Below, in pieces: positions 42,142 to 51,436 of a DNA stretch of 64,000 nucleotides. The translations under genes were made by a program, and so were the position numbers. The stretch comes from Pseudomonas_T sp032052615 (GTDB lineage: Bacteria > Pseudomonadota > Gammaproteobacteria > Pseudomonadales > Pseudomonadaceae), in assembly GCA_032052615.1 (NCBI GenBank), contig DAMBWF010000003.1:248001-312000 (forward strand), in the 5' to 3' direction. A model generated the notes under the pieces. The model saw nothing but the letters and a program-made list of their open reading frames with translations. It was not told the origin of the DNA and ran no database searches. Position 1 is the stretch's first letter; each line of letters opens with the position of its first letter.

Positions 42142-43035
42142 ATGGCGAGTGAAGGAAGCAGGCACGGTAAGGCGAACGATCATGCGGACGAGGCCCGGGA
42201 GGACGGGGAGGCCGAGCGGTCCCCGGGCTCCGGCACGCCCGATTTGTCCCGCAACGAGCGGGAAACGGTCGAGAAGAGCCAGCCGCCCAAGGCTCGGGTG
42301 CTCCACGAGGTCATCCGCGCCCAAGGCGATCATGAGCTGGAGCGAAGCCTGCAGGCCCTGTGGTGGTCGGCGCTGGCCGCGGGGCTGACCCTCGGCCTGT
42401 CGTTGATGACGATGGGTCTGTTCCGGGCCCACCTGGACGGCCACCCTTGGACGCCCTTGATCGCCAGCCTCGGCTACCCGGTGGGGTTCCTCGCGGTGAT
42501 CCTGGCTCGGCAGCAACTGTTCACCGAGAACACCCTGACCGCCGTGCTGCCCCTGATGGCCGCACCCGGCGCGCGCAAGGCCTTGCTATTGGCGCGGCTC
42601 TGGGCGGTGGTGCTGCTGGGCAACTTGGCCGGAACCCTGGCCTTCGCCTACGCCACGCTGCACTTGCCCATCTTCGATGCCGCGACCGACCGCGCCTTCC
42701 TGGAGATCGGCCGGGACGTGATGCGCAACGACGCCTACGGCATGTTCGCCAAGGCCATCGTCTCCGGCTGGATGATCGCCACCATGGTCTGGCTGATTCC
42801 CGCCGCCGAGAACGCCAAGGTCTGGATCATCCTCATCGTCACTTACTGCATGGCCCTGGGCAGCTTCACCCACATCGTGGTGGGGGCGGCGGAAGTGGGC
42901 TACCTGGTCTTCGCCGGCGAGATCGGCTGGGGCGCGTTCTGGCTGCAATTCGCCCTGCCGACCCTGGCCGGCAACATCGTCGGAGGCAGCTTTATCTTCG
43001 CCCTGATCAGCCACGCGCAGATTCGCGGCGAGTGA
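42142..43035 (+). CDS. Formate/nitrite transporter (FNT)-family protein, YfdC-like
   Basis: A 297-residue protein with a charged, disordered N-terminus of about 60 residues (DEAREDGEAERSPGSGTPDL) and then six hydrophobic segments. The conserved FNT loop is LAVILARQQLFTENTLTAVL, with VGAAEVGYLVFAGE and LPTLAGNIVGGSFIFAL near the end. FNT pores conduct small monovalent anions. The long N-terminal tail and the QQLFTENT variant place it with YfdC rather than FocA or NirC. The substrate is not assigned. Confidence 0.85.
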   Translation: MASEGSRHGKANDHADEAREDGEAERSPGSGTPDLSRNERETVEKSQPPKARVLHEVIRAQGDHELERSLQALWWSALAAGLTLGLSLMTMGLFRAHLDGHPWTPLIASLGYPVGFLAVILARQQLFTENTLTAVLPLMAAPGARKALLLARLWAVVLLGNLAGTLAFAYATLHLPIFDAATDRAFLEIGRDVMRNDAYGMFAKAIVSGWMIATMVWLIPAAENAKVWIILIVTYCMALGSFTHIVVGAAEVGYLVFAGEIGWGAFWLQFALPTLAGNIVGGSFIFALISHAQIRGE

Positions 43036-43224
43036 GCCGCCGGGCGGTTCCGGCGCGGCGAAGACCGGACGCCGCCGGCTCCCCGGTGTGACCCACGCCG
43101 CGCTGGAACTGTCTTCCCTTTGAAGCGAGCCTGGCGCGCCGTCCCACGACAGGTGAGAATTGTTACGCTGCGCGGCACAATAGCCGCTCGAGCCCGAAGC
43201 CCAGCATTGAGAAGAGGATCACGC

Positions 43225-44346
43225 GTGCACCAGGCCGTTATCAGTGGCACAGGTCTTTTCACCCCTGCCTACAGCATTTCCAACGAAGAACTGGTCGAGT
43301 CCTTCAATACCTATGTCCGGGCGTTCAACGCCGAGCACGCCGAAGCCATCGCTCGCGGCGAAGTCGAGGCGCTGAGCGAGTCCAGTGCCGCCTTCATCGA
43401 AAAAGCGTCCGGCATCAAGAGCCGCTTCGTCGTCGACAAGGAGGGCATCCTCGATCCCTCGCGCATGGTGCCGCGCATCCCGGAGCGTTCCAACGACGAG
43501 TGGGGCATCCTCTGCGAAATGGCCGTCAGCGCCGCCCGGCAAGCCTTGGAGCGCGCCGGTCGTACCCCCGCCGACATCGACGGGGTGATCGTCGCCTGTT
43601 CCAACCTGCAGCGCGCCTACCCGGCGGTGGCCATCGAAGTCCAGGCCGCCCTGGGCATCCATGGCTGGGGCTACGACATGAACGTCGCCTGTTCCTCGGC
43701 TACCTTCGGCCTGCAGGCGGCGTGCAACGCGATCCAGGTCGGGCAGGCCAAGGCGATCCTGCTGGTCGACCCCGAGATCTGCACCGGGCACCTGAACTTC
43801 CGCGACCGCGACAGTCATTTCATCTTCGGCGACGCCGCCACCGCCCTGGTCATCGAGCGCGCCGACCTGGCCACTTCGCCCCATTGCTTCGATGTCGTCA
43901 GCAGCAAGCTGCTGACCCAGTTCTCCAACAACATCCGCAACAACTTCGGCTTCCTCAACCGCACGGCGGAAGAGGGCGTGGGTAGCGACGACAAGCTGTT
44001 CGTTCAGGAAGGCCGCAAGGTCTTCAAGGATGTCTGCCCGATGGTCGCCGAGCTGATCGCCACCCACCTGCGGGAGAACGGCATCGAGGTCGGACAGGTG
44101 CGACGCTTTTGGCTGCACCAGGCCAACCTCAACATGAACCTGCTGATCGTGCGTAAGCTGCTCGGCCGCGACGCCGAGCCTCAAGAGGCGCCGGTGATCC
44201 TCGACACCTACGCCAACACCAGCTCGGCCGGCTCGGTGATCGCCCTACACAAGTACCAGGACGACCTCGCTTCCGGTGCCCTGGGCGTGCTCTGTTCGTT
44301 CGGTGCCGGCTACTCGATCGGTAGCGTGATCCTGCGCAAGCGTTGA
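43225..44346 (+). CDS. FabH-like beta-ketoacyl-ACP synthase III (fatty-acid shunt type)
   Basis: A 373-residue condensing enzyme from GTG 43225 (AAGAGGATC upstream). The Cys-His-Asn triad is complete: Cys in MNVACSSATFGLQAA, His in FWLHQANLNMN and Asn in TYANTSSAGSV. Its length and the insertion ARGEVEALSESSAAFIEKAS match the P. aeruginosa enzyme (PA3286 as I recall) that feeds beta-oxidation intermediates into fatty-acid synthesis, distinct from housekeeping FabH. Neighbouring lipid genes (FadL porin, fadD pair) suit this. Confidence 0.88.
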   Translation: MHQAVISGTGLFTPAYSISNEELVESFNTYVRAFNAEHAEAIARGEVEALSESSAAFIEKASGIKSRFVVDKEGILDPSRMVPRIPERSNDEWGILCEMAVSAARQALERAGRTPADIDGVIVACSNLQRAYPAVAIEVQAALGIHGWGYDMNVACSSATFGLQAACNAIQVGQAKAILLVDPEICTGHLNFRDRDSHFIFGDAATALVIERADLATSPHCFDVVSSKLLTQFSNNIRNNFGFLNRTAEEGVGSDDKLFVQEGRKVFKDVCPMVAELIATHLRENGIEVGQVRRFWLHQANLNMNLLIVRKLLGRDAEPQEAPVILDTYANTSSAGSVIALHKYQDDLASGALGVLCSFGAGYSIGSVILRKR

Positions 44347-44495
44347 TCGACGAAGACGGGGCGCGCCTAGGCGAGCGCCTCGCCGCCCTCCTATTTCCTC
44401 CCATGCCCCGTCCAGGGCTGCCTCGGGTCCCATTCGCGCGCGAAGGCAGCCACCTGGGCGCGTAGCACGGGATAGTCGGGAGCGGAAGGGGAAGG

Positions 44496-44519
44496 CCGCG
44501 TGGCCCAGGGGCCACGCGG
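44496..44519 (-). terminator. Hairpin after the FadL-type porin gene
   Basis: CCGCGTGGCC, 4 bases, GGCCACGCGG: a 10-bp stem 10 bases past the porin stop. The following sequence is C/T-rich rather than a clean T-run, so termination may be partial. Confidence 0.6.
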
Positions 44520-44529
44520 GAGGTGCAAC

Positions 44530-45813
44530 TTAGAAGCGGTAGGTGACCTGAGCGCCGAGGCCATGAGCGCTGTTGCGGTACTTGGCCTGGTAGGACGGCT
44601 GGAGCCGCGAGTCCGACTGGTTGATTGGCGCTTCGTTCTCCCGCAGGTAGGAGTAGGCCACGTCGACGGTCAGCTCGGGGCTCGGCGTCCAGCCGGCGCC
44701 GAAGGAGACGACCTTACGATTACCGACGGGGATGCGCACGTTGCGGTGCTCGTTGGTGGTGGGCGCGGCGTCCAGGGCGAAGCCGGTCCGCAGCACCCAT
44801 TGCGGGTTGAGCTGATAGGCCGCGCCGATGGCGTAGGACCAAGTGTCCTTCCACTTCAGGTTTTCGGTGAGGGAGCTGAAGCCCAGGGCCTGGCCGAGGG
44901 CCGGGACGCCCTCGTTCTCCACGACGATCTCTTCCAGGCGGCTCCAGCGGGTCCAGGTGGCGCCCCCATAGAGGGTCCACTGGTCGTTGAGCTTATGGGT
45001 GATCGAGGTGTCCACGATCTCCGGCATGGTGATGTCGAGCTGGGCGTCGTACTGGCCGTTCAGGCCGATGGCCGAGGGCGCCTTGGATACGTTGGTGTGG
45101 CCTTCCAGGGTGTAGTCCACCTTGGAGTGGTAGGTCAGGCCCCAAGTGGTGTCGTCGGTGACGTCCACCAGCACGCCCACGTTGTAGCCGACCGCGGTAT
45201 CGTCGCCCTTGATCTTCAGCTCGGTATCGCGGGTGCTGCCCGCCAGGCCATTGGTGGCGAGGTAGTTGGTCAGCTTGCCATCGATGCGGTTGAAGGTCGG
45301 GCCAATGCCGACGGAAACCCGGTCGGTGATCTTATAGCTCAGGGTGGGCTGCACGGTGATCACTTGGACCTTGCTGTAAGCGCCCTTGTAGCGGCCCTGG
45401 AAGCTTTTCTCGTAGTCGCTGATCACGCCGAAGGGGACGTAGACACCCAGGCCGAAGTGCCAATCATCGTTGATCGGCATGGCCATGTAGCCGAACGGCA
45501 CGGAGGCCAGGGGAACCATGTCGCCCTTGTTCGTGCCCTGGGCGCTGGAGCTGTGCGCGTCGTGGATGTCCACATCGGCATCCACCACGGCGAAGCCGCC
45601 GCTGACTTCGCTCTGCTTGAGCTTGGACAGACCGGCGGGGTTACCAAAAATGGTGCTGGAATCCTGGGCGGAGGAGGAACGACCCGCGTAGGCGGTGCCC
45701 ATGCCGCTGGCGCTCTGTTCGTTGATGGCCAGGCCGTTGGCGAAAGTCTGGCTGGAGGCAGCGGTAATGGCCAAGGCGAGGCCGGTTTTCATGATTCTTG
45801 TCATTGTTATCAC
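44530..45813 (-). CDS. FadL-family outer-membrane fatty-acid transporter
   Basis: A 427-residue beta-barrel protein with a signal peptide (TRIMKTGLALAITAASSQTF then ANG). The N-terminal hatch motif is NGLAINEQSASGMGTAYAGR, with the family NPA in SSTIFGNPAGLSKL. Alternating strands follow and the chain ends in Phe (AQVTYRF), as outer-membrane proteins do. It passes long-chain fatty acids across the outer membrane. Only a single gene is present, with 348 bases of upstream region. Confidence 0.92.
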   Translation of the reverse strand: MITMTRIMKTGLALAITAASSQTFANGLAINEQSASGMGTAYAGRSSSAQDSSTIFGNPAGLSKLKQSEVSGGFAVVDADVDIHDAHSSSAQGTNKGDMVPLASVPFGYMAMPINDDWHFGLGVYVPFGVISDYEKSFQGRYKGAYSKVQVITVQPTLSYKITDRVSVGIGPTFNRIDGKLTNYLATNGLAGSTRDTELKIKGDDTAVGYNVGVLVDVTDDTTWGLTYHSKVDYTLEGHTNVSKAPSAIGLNGQYDAQLDITMPEIVDTSITHKLNDQWTLYGGATWTRWSRLEEIVVENEGVPALGQALGFSSLTENLKWKDTWSYAIGAAYQLNPQWVLRTGFALDAAPTTNEHRNVRIPVGNRKVVSFGAGWTPSPELTVDVAYSYLRENEAPINQSDSRLQPSYQAKYRNSAHGLGAQVTYRF

Positions 45814-46161
45814 GGTGAACTCCCTGAACAGCGTTAGACAGCGTTTCGAGGAGGGGAAGCTATCAAGAAACCGTGAGCATTGTCACGATGCAAACGTCGC
45901 TAACCCGCAGGCTAGACGCGGCGAACTGCTGTAAATAAGCGGAGCGGCGAGCTTTGATATAACTGACCGTGAGGTCATGCGTGGACCGATTCGTCTCCTG
46001 CCGGAGGTTGACTGGCGTAATCCTTGCTCCGCGCGTCATGGCTGTCCGCACGGCGCTGGTGCCGGCTTGCCGTGACTGATGTTGCTTGAATCGGTCCAGG
46101 CGCGCCGAAGAAACCGCCCCTTCCTTTAATGGGCTGAGGTAGCCGCGAGCAAGCCGATCCG
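45814..46161. other. Intergenic region upstream of the FadL-type gene
   Basis: No gene is supported in these 348 bases. It holds a small palindrome, TGACC-GTGA-GGTCA, at 45964-45977 and an AT-richer stretch near 45935-45965. The porin promoter must be here. I cannot assign a specific box. Confidence 0.5.
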
Positions 46162-47019
46162 TCAGTCGCCCGTGGCCACCGGGCGGTTCGGATCGGTGAT
46201 CCACTCGCTCCAGGAACCGGCATACAGCGGCGCCAGCGGGTAGCCGGCGAGCCCGAGGGCGAACAAGTTGTGGCAGGCGGTCACCCCCGAGCCGCAATAG
46301 GCGACCAGCTCGCTGGCAGGTCGGCCTGCCAGCAGATCGGAGAAGCGTTGGCGCAAGGCCTCTGGAGACAAGAAGCGACCGTCGGGACCGAGGTTGTCGG
46401 TAAAACTGGCGCAACGCGCCCCGGGGATGTGTCCGGCGACCGGGTCGAGGGGCTCGACCTCGCCGCGAAAGCGCGGCAGGGCACGGGCATCCAGCAGGGT
46501 CAGGTCCGGGTCGTTCAGGCGCTGCTGCAGGCCCGCCGCGTCGAGGACCAGGCTGGCGTCAGGGCGGCCCTCGAAGTCGCCTGCCATGGCGGGGGGCGGC
46601 GTTTCGTGTTGCAGCGGCAAGCCGGCCTCGCGCCAGGCGGCGAACCCGCCATCCAGCAGATGGACCCCCTGGCGCTTGCCCAGCCAGGCCAGCAACCACC
46701 AGGCCCGGGCGGCGAACGCGCCGGGGCCATCGTCGTAGAGCACGACCTGGCTGTCGTTGTTCAGTCCCCAGCGCCGCAGCGTATCCGCCAAGCGCTCGGG
46801 GTCGGGCAGGGGGTGGCGGCCTGTGACGCCGGCCCGGACCGGGCTCGACAGGTCTCGTTCCAAGTCGGCGAACCGCGCGCCGGGCAGGTGGCCTTCGGCG
46901 TACTGGCGCGGGCCATGGCTGGGGTCGTCAAGGGCGAAGCGGCAGTCGAGGATCAGCAGGCCCGGGGCATCGAGGCGGGCGTGCAGGGTCGTGGGGTCGA
47001 TCAGACGGGCATGGCTCAT
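46162..47019 (-). CDS. sseA: 3-Mercaptopyruvate sulfurtransferase (rhodanese family)
   Basis: A 285-residue protein with two rhodanese domains. The inactive N-terminal one carries LILDCRFALDDPSHG. The active one carries TLLDARALPRFRGEVEPLDP and the catalytic loop YCGSGVTACHN, whose CG-SGVT form is typical of mercaptopyruvate rather than thiosulfate sulfurtransferases. It moves sulfur from 3-mercaptopyruvate to thiol acceptors or cyanide, in the cytoplasm. It stands alone, 120 bases from a flavoprotein gene on the same strand. Confidence 0.92.
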   Translation of the reverse strand: MSHARLIDPTTLHARLDAPGLLILDCRFALDDPSHGPRQYAEGHLPGARFADLERDLSSPVRAGVTGRHPLPDPERLADTLRRWGLNNDSQVVLYDDGPGAFAARAWWLLAWLGKRQGVHLLDGGFAAWREAGLPLQHETPPPAMAGDFEGRPDASLVLDAAGLQQRLNDPDLTLLDARALPRFRGEVEPLDPVAGHIPGARCASFTDNLGPDGRFLSPEALRQRFSDLLAGRPASELVAYCGSGVTACHNLFALGLAGYPLAPLYAGSWSEWITDPNRPVATGD

Positions 47020-47139
47020 GGGGCGGCTCCTGCGCTAAAGGCGTTGTCGCATCATAAGCAGGGTTTCGGGGCGCGTCGCCCGGAGTCTCGCGATTGTGTC
47101 GGGGCGGGGCGCAGTTCAGGCGAAACCGGCGCGCCCGGC

Positions 47140-47760
47140 CTACCAAAGCGTCCGGCGGGCCTTCTCCGGCCAGGCGCGATCATACTCCTCGCTATCGACG
47201 CGGCCCTGGCTGAGCGCGGCAAGGATTTCGCCGGGTGTCGGGAGGCTGGCCGGATCGATCTGCCGCGCGGGGTCCCAGAGGCCGGCGCGAATGATCGCCC
47301 GAGCGCATTGGAAATACACCTGGGCTACCCGGATCACCATCACCGAGCGAGGCGCCTTGTCCTCCACCGCGAAGGAGGCCAGCAGGGCCGGGTCGGTATC
47401 CAGTTGGGCGCGGCCAATGACCCGAATGACATTGCTGATGCCTGGGATCATGAACATCAGGCTCACCCGGGGATCTCGCACGACGTTGCGCAGGCTGTCG
47501 ATGCGGTTGTTGCCGTGGCGGTCGGGCAGCAACAGCGTGTCCGGCGCCGCCACCCGGACGAAGCCCGGCCGATCGCCACGCGGCGAGCAGTCCACCCCTT
47601 CGGGCCCGACCGTGGCCAGGGCGAGAAAAGGCGCGCATTCGATGAACCGGCGGTACTGGGGAGTGATGCGATCGGCGACCTTGGCGGTGGTGGTCTCGGG
47701 CAACTGATCAAGGCGCCCGTAAAGCGCATCCAATTGGGCGGTGTCGCGGATGATCGTCAT
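47140..47760 (-). CDS. Pyridoxamine-phosphate-oxidase-like FMN flavoprotein
   Basis: A 206-residue split-barrel protein of the PPOX/MSMEG_1061-like family, with RFIECAPFLALATVGPEGVD, CSPRGDRPGFVRV, LLLPDRHGNNRIDSLRNVV and VSLMFMIPGISNVIRVIGRA. Such proteins bind FMN or F420 and oxidise or reduce unknown substrates. They are not true PdxH. It probably shares a transcript with sseA or has its own promoter. Confidence 0.85.
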   Translation of the reverse strand: MTIIRDTAQLDALYGRLDQLPETTTAKVADRITPQYRRFIECAPFLALATVGPEGVDCSPRGDRPGFVRVAAPDTLLLPDRHGNNRIDSLRNVVRDPRVSLMFMIPGISNVIRVIGRAQLDTDPALLASFAVEDKAPRSVMVIRVAQVYFQCARAIIRAGLWDPARQIDPASLPTPGEILAALSQGRVDSEEYDRAWPEKARRTLW

Positions 47761-47865
47761 GGTGGGTCTCCGTCGCGATGAAGCAAGGGTAGGGCGCGGC
47801 GGGGAAGTGAAAGCGCCCAGGCGACGGGCGGAAGTCGCGCGACGGAAGACCGCCGCGCGTAAACA

Positions 47866-48288
47866 TCAAGAGCGCAGGTTTTCTTCGCGCTCTAGGAATT
47901 CCTCTTGTAGCAGCGCGTCCCGTTCGCTGGCCGGGCCCGGCTCGGGCGCGGCGCTTTGCTGCTGGCCATGGGTGCGCTTGGCTTGCAGCTTGCCGAATAG
48001 GTGATCCAAGGCATGCAGGAGTTTCTCGGCGGCGCCTTCCACCGCCAGATTGATGGAATCCGCCTTGTGGGTAACGGAGACCGGCTGCAATCCCTTGGGT
48101 CGTGCCTCCATCTGGCAGCGCTTGTCGTTAGAACCGGATTTCTCGCCGTTCTCGTCGCCCAGATGGACTTCGATACGAGTCAGTTGATCGTCGAACCGGT
48201 GCAGGCTCGCCTCCAGCGTGGCGCGAACCCAGTTATCCAGCCCGACGCCGCCTTCGATCTGATTGTTGCTATTGATCTGAATCTGCAT
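47866..48288 (-). CDS. HPF/RaiA-like ribosome hibernation factor
   Basis: A 140-residue protein with the HPF/YfiA fold: MQIQINSNNQIEGGVGLDNW, then LTRIEVHLGDENGEKSG, RCQMEARPKGLQPVSVTHKA and INLAVEGAAEKLLHALDHLF. The C-terminal about 40 residues are a Gln/Glu/Arg-rich tail. It is similar to ribosome-associated proteins that stabilise inactive ribosomes in stationary phase. It is not in the rpoN operon, so it is an additional copy of the family. It diverges from rnd across 180 bases. Confidence 0.85.
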   Translation of the reverse strand: MQIQINSNNQIEGGVGLDNWVRATLEASLHRFDDQLTRIEVHLGDENGEKSGSNDKRCQMEARPKGLQPVSVTHKADSINLAVEGAAEKLLHALDHLFGKLQAKRTHGQQQSAAPEPGPASERDALLQEEFLEREENLRS

Positions 48289-48469
48289 GGTTTTTCCTCA
48301 CATGACATGCCTCCCTACATAGGAGGGGCGGAGGGCAGGGCAGTTCAGCCCGGGGTGTCAACGAATCGCGCTTCCAAGTGGAAGCGCCGGAAAACGGGCG
48401 CCTGGCTGCCCGGGCGCGCGATGAACGGCGGGCGCGATATATACTCCAGGGATTCTTGAGGAGCACCGT

Positions 48470-49600
48470 GTGACTATCGACATTCACTGGATTCGCGATG
48501 ACGAGGCGTTGGCGCGCCACTGCGAGGCGTGGAAACGGCTGCCGTTCGTGGCGCTCGACACCGAATTCATGCGAGTCGACACCTTCTACCCCATCGCCGC
48601 GCTGCTGCAGGTGTGCGACGGCGAGCGGGTCTTTCTGATCGATCCGCTGACAATCAGCGCCTGGGAGCCCTTCGCCGAGCTGCTGGAAAACCCTTCCGTG
48701 GTCAAGGTCTTGCATGCCTGCAGCGAGGACCTGGAAGTCTTCCAGCGCCTGGCGGGCAGCTTGCCGGCTCCCCTGTTCGATACCCAACTGGCCGCGGCTT
48801 ACCTCAACCTGGGGTTTTCCATGGGCTATTCGCGCTTGGTTCAGGCCGTGCTGGGCATCGAGCTGCCGAAGGGCGAAACGCGCTCGGATTGGCTGCAGCG
48901 CCCGCTCAGCGACTTGCAGGTCCAGTACGCGGCCGAGGATGCCCGTCACCTGGCGGAGCTCTACCGGGTACTCGATGCCCGGCTTGGCGAGGAAAAACGC
49001 GCCTGGCTGCTGGAAGATGGCGCCGAGCTGGTGGCTGGCCTGCGCCGGGAGGTCGATCCGCTAAGCCTGTACCGGGAATCCAAGCTGGGCTGGAAACTCA
49101 CCCCCCAGCAACTCGCCGTCCTCCGGGCCCTGTATGCCTGGCGCGAGCGTGAGGCCCGCCGGCGCAACCTGCCGCGCAACCGTATTCTGCGCGAACATGC
49201 CCTCTGGCCCCTGGCGCGCTTCCAGCCGGACAACCCGGTGAGTCTCGCGCGCATCGAGGACATGCATCCCAAGACCGTGCGACAGGACGGCGAGCAGATC
49301 ATCCGGCTGATCCGGGAGGCCGCCGCCAGCGATCCGCAGGCATGGCCGGAGCCCCTGCCCGAGCCCTTGCCGCCGGATTCCGCGCCGTCGCTCAAGGCGC
49401 TACGGACGGTCGGCCAGGTCGAAGCCGAGCGCCTGCAGATCGCCCCGGAGCTCATCCTGCGCAAGAAAGCCCTCGAAGCCCTGTTGCGCAGCGGCTACCC
49501 GACGGGACCGTACCAACTGCCGGACTCCCTGCGCGGCTGGCGCCGGCAACTGCTGGGGCCCCTGTTGCTGGACGCCCTGGCCCCCAAGGAAACCCCATGA
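48470..49600 (+). CDS. rnd: Ribonuclease D
   Basis: A 376-residue protein from GTG 48470 with GAGGAG upstream. The DEDD exonuclease motifs are visible: VALDTEFMRVDTFYP, HACSEDLEVFQRL, and YAAEDARHLAELYRVLD with the Tyr of the DEDDy type. An HRDC domain follows (residues about 210-290, PQQLAVLRALYAWREREARR). It trims the 3' ends of tRNA and other stable RNAs. It overlaps ycgL by four bases. Confidence 0.95.
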   Translation: MTIDIHWIRDDEALARHCEAWKRLPFVALDTEFMRVDTFYPIAALLQVCDGERVFLIDPLTISAWEPFAELLENPSVVKVLHACSEDLEVFQRLAGSLPAPLFDTQLAAAYLNLGFSMGYSRLVQAVLGIELPKGETRSDWLQRPLSDLQVQYAAEDARHLAELYRVLDARLGEEKRAWLLEDGAELVAGLRREVDPLSLYRESKLGWKLTPQQLAVLRALYAWREREARRRNLPRNRILREHALWPLARFQPDNPVSLARIEDMHPKTVRQDGEQIIRLIREAAASDPQAWPEPLPEPLPPDSAPSLKALRTVGQVEAERLQIAPELILRKKALEALLRSGYPTGPYQLPDSLRGWRRQLLGPLLLDALAPKETP

Positions 49601-49890
49601 AGCGCATCTGCTCGATCTACCGGAGTCCGCGCAAGGCGGAGATGTTTCTGTATGTCCTGAAGAGCGACGCCCTGAAGCGGGTGCCGGAGGGCTTGCTGGC
49701 GGCCTTCGGGCCTCCGGTGCATGCCTTCGACCTGGTGCTCGACGAGGAGCGCCGGCTCGCGCGGGAGGACATTCACAAGGTCTTGGAAAACCTCGACCGT
49801 CAGGGCTACCACTTGCAGATGCCGCCGCCGCAGGACGACTATATCGAGCACCTGCCCGACGAGCTGCTGCGCCTGAACGATCCTGTCTGA
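49597..49890 (+). CDS. ycgL: YcgL-domain protein
   Basis: A 97-residue protein beginning MKRICSIYRSPRKAEMFLYV, the YcgL family signature, with VLENLDRQGYHLQMPPP near the end. It overlaps rnd (ATGA) and the dehydrogenase (TGATG), so the three genes form one translationally coupled unit. The rnd-ycgL pair is conserved in Pseudomonas. A role in RNA metabolism has been suggested for the family. Its biochemistry is unclear. Confidence 0.92.
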   Translation: MKRICSIYRSPRKAEMFLYVLKSDALKRVPEGLLAAFGPPVHAFDLVLDEERRLAREDIHKVLENLDRQGYHLQMPPPQDDYIEHLPDELLRLNDPV

Positions 49891-50822
49891 TGAACGTCCT
49901 GATCGTCGAGCGCCGTCACGGCGACTACGCCCGGGCGCTGGCGAAGGCCGAGCCCGGCCTCGCGCTGCGGGCCGGGGACGACCCGGCGGCGCTGGCGGAG
50001 TCCGCCCGCGAATGCCCGGTGTGGTTCGGTCAGCCGGACGCGATCGCCGCGCTGCTGCGCCTGGGCGGCCGGCCGCGCTGGGTACAGTCCACCTGGGCCG
50101 GCATCACGCCGCTGCTGGCGGACGACCTGCCCCGGGACTACCGGCTCAGCCGGGCGGTGGGCGTGTTCGGCCAGGTGATGGCGGAATACGTGCTGACCTA
50201 CCTGCTGCTCCATGAGCGCCAGGTACTGGCGCGCCTCGCCAGCCAGGTGGAGCGGCGCTGGGACAACCGCCAGCCGCCGAGCCTGGCCGGCCGGCGCTTG
50301 CTGATCGTCGGCGTCGGTGACATCGGCCGCAGCGTGGCCGCCTACCTGGCGCCGTTCGGCCTGGTGCTCGACGGTATCGCCCGGCGGCCGCGCCCGGTGG
50401 CGGGCTTCGACGAAGTGGCCGGCCTGGACGATCTGCCGCGCCTGGCGGCGCGGGCGGACTACCTGCTCAACCTGTTGCCGGACACGCCCCGGACCCAGGA
50501 CCTGTACGACGCCGGGCTGTTCGCGCGGATGCGGCCGGAGGCGCTGTTCATCAATGCCGGGCGCGGTTCCGCCGTGGTCGAGGCGGACCTGATCGCCGCC
50601 CTGGAGGCGGAGCGGCTCGCCGGCGCGGTGCTGGATGTCTGCCGGGTGGAGCCGTTGCCGCCGGAGCATCCGTTATGGCGCGCGCCCCGGCTGCTGCTTA
50701 CGGGGCACAGCGCGGCACCGACGCTCTGCGGCCCGGTGACCGCGTTGTTTCTCGACAACCTGGCGCGCTTTCGTCGCGGCGAACCGCTGCGCGGGGAGCT
50801 GGATTTCCAGCGCGGCTACTAG
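49890..50822 (+). CDS. D-2-hydroxyacid dehydrogenase (glyoxylate/hydroxypyruvate reductase-like)
   Basis: A 310-residue NAD(P)-dependent enzyme. The Rossmann motif is LLIVGVGDIGRSVAAYLAPF (residues about 138-157). The catalytic Arg lies in FINAGRGSAVVE, the Glu in CRVEPLPPEHPLW, and the His in LLTGHSAAPT. The short N-terminal catalytic domain suits the GhrA type. It reduces 2-oxoacids such as glyoxylate or hydroxypyruvate. It is translationally coupled to ycgL. Confidence 0.88.
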   Translation: MNVLIVERRHGDYARALAKAEPGLALRAGDDPAALAESARECPVWFGQPDAIAALLRLGGRPRWVQSTWAGITPLLADDLPRDYRLSRAVGVFGQVMAEYVLTYLLLHERQVLARLASQVERRWDNRQPPSLAGRRLLIVGVGDIGRSVAAYLAPFGLVLDGIARRPRPVAGFDEVAGLDDLPRLAARADYLLNLLPDTPRTQDLYDAGLFARMRPEALFINAGRGSAVVEADLIAALEAERLAGAVLDVCRVEPLPPEHPLWRAPRLLLTGHSAAPTLCGPVTALFLDNLARFRRGEPLRGELDFQRGY

Positions 50823-50909
50823 CCGCCGAGCGCTCCGTCGGTCGGGCTTGGCCGGCACCGGTCCGGCGACTAGACTGTCGCGCCCTTCGCCACCCGCCCC
50901 CGATCCGCC

Positions 50910-51359
50910 ATGGCCGCCAAAGTCGAACCGTTCTGGAAACGTAAAACCCTCGGTCAGCTCGATGCCGAGGAGTGGGAGTCGCTCTGCGACGGCTGCGGGC
51001 TCTGCTGCCTGCAAAAGCTGGAGGACGAGGAGGACGGCGGCATCTATTACACCCGGGTCGCCTGCAAGCTGCTCGACCTGGATACCTGCCGCTGCACCGA
51101 CTACCCGGGACGGCAGCGTTCGGTGCCGGACTGTATCCAATTGACGCCGGCCCAGGCCGACCAATTCAAATGGCTGCCGCCCACCTGCGGCTACCGCCTG
51201 GTAAGCGAGAACAAGGACCTGCCCCCCTGGCACCCCTTGGTTTGCGGAGACCCGCGGGCGGTGCACGAGGCAGGCATTTCCCAGGCCGGCCGGATGCTCA
51301 GCGAGACCGCCGTGGACGAGGACGACTGGGAAGAGCACCTGATCTTCCGCGCCGGTTGA
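50910..51359 (+). CDS. ycgN: YcgN/UPF0260 cysteine-cluster protein
   Basis: A 149-residue protein with the family Cys cluster near the N-terminus (LCDGCGLCCLQKL), further Cys in DTCRCTDYPG, PDCIQL and PTCGYR, and Cys in HPLVCGDPR. The eight or more Cys suggest metal or Fe-S binding. Function is not established. The ATG has no strong ribosome site. It lies 87 bases past the dehydrogenase, in the order found in P. aeruginosa. Confidence 0.9.
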   Translation: MAAKVEPFWKRKTLGQLDAEEWESLCDGCGLCCLQKLEDEEDGGIYYTRVACKLLDLDTCRCTDYPGRQRSVPDCIQLTPAQADQFKWLPPTCGYRLVSENKDLPPWHPLVCGDPRAVHEAGISQAGRMLSETAVDEDDWEEHLIFRAG

Positions 51360-51436
51360 CGCTGGCCACCCACGCGTGGATCGTCGGCCCGCCGGACGGG
51401 TCATATCACCGCGTCACCTCACACAAGGAATCGTCC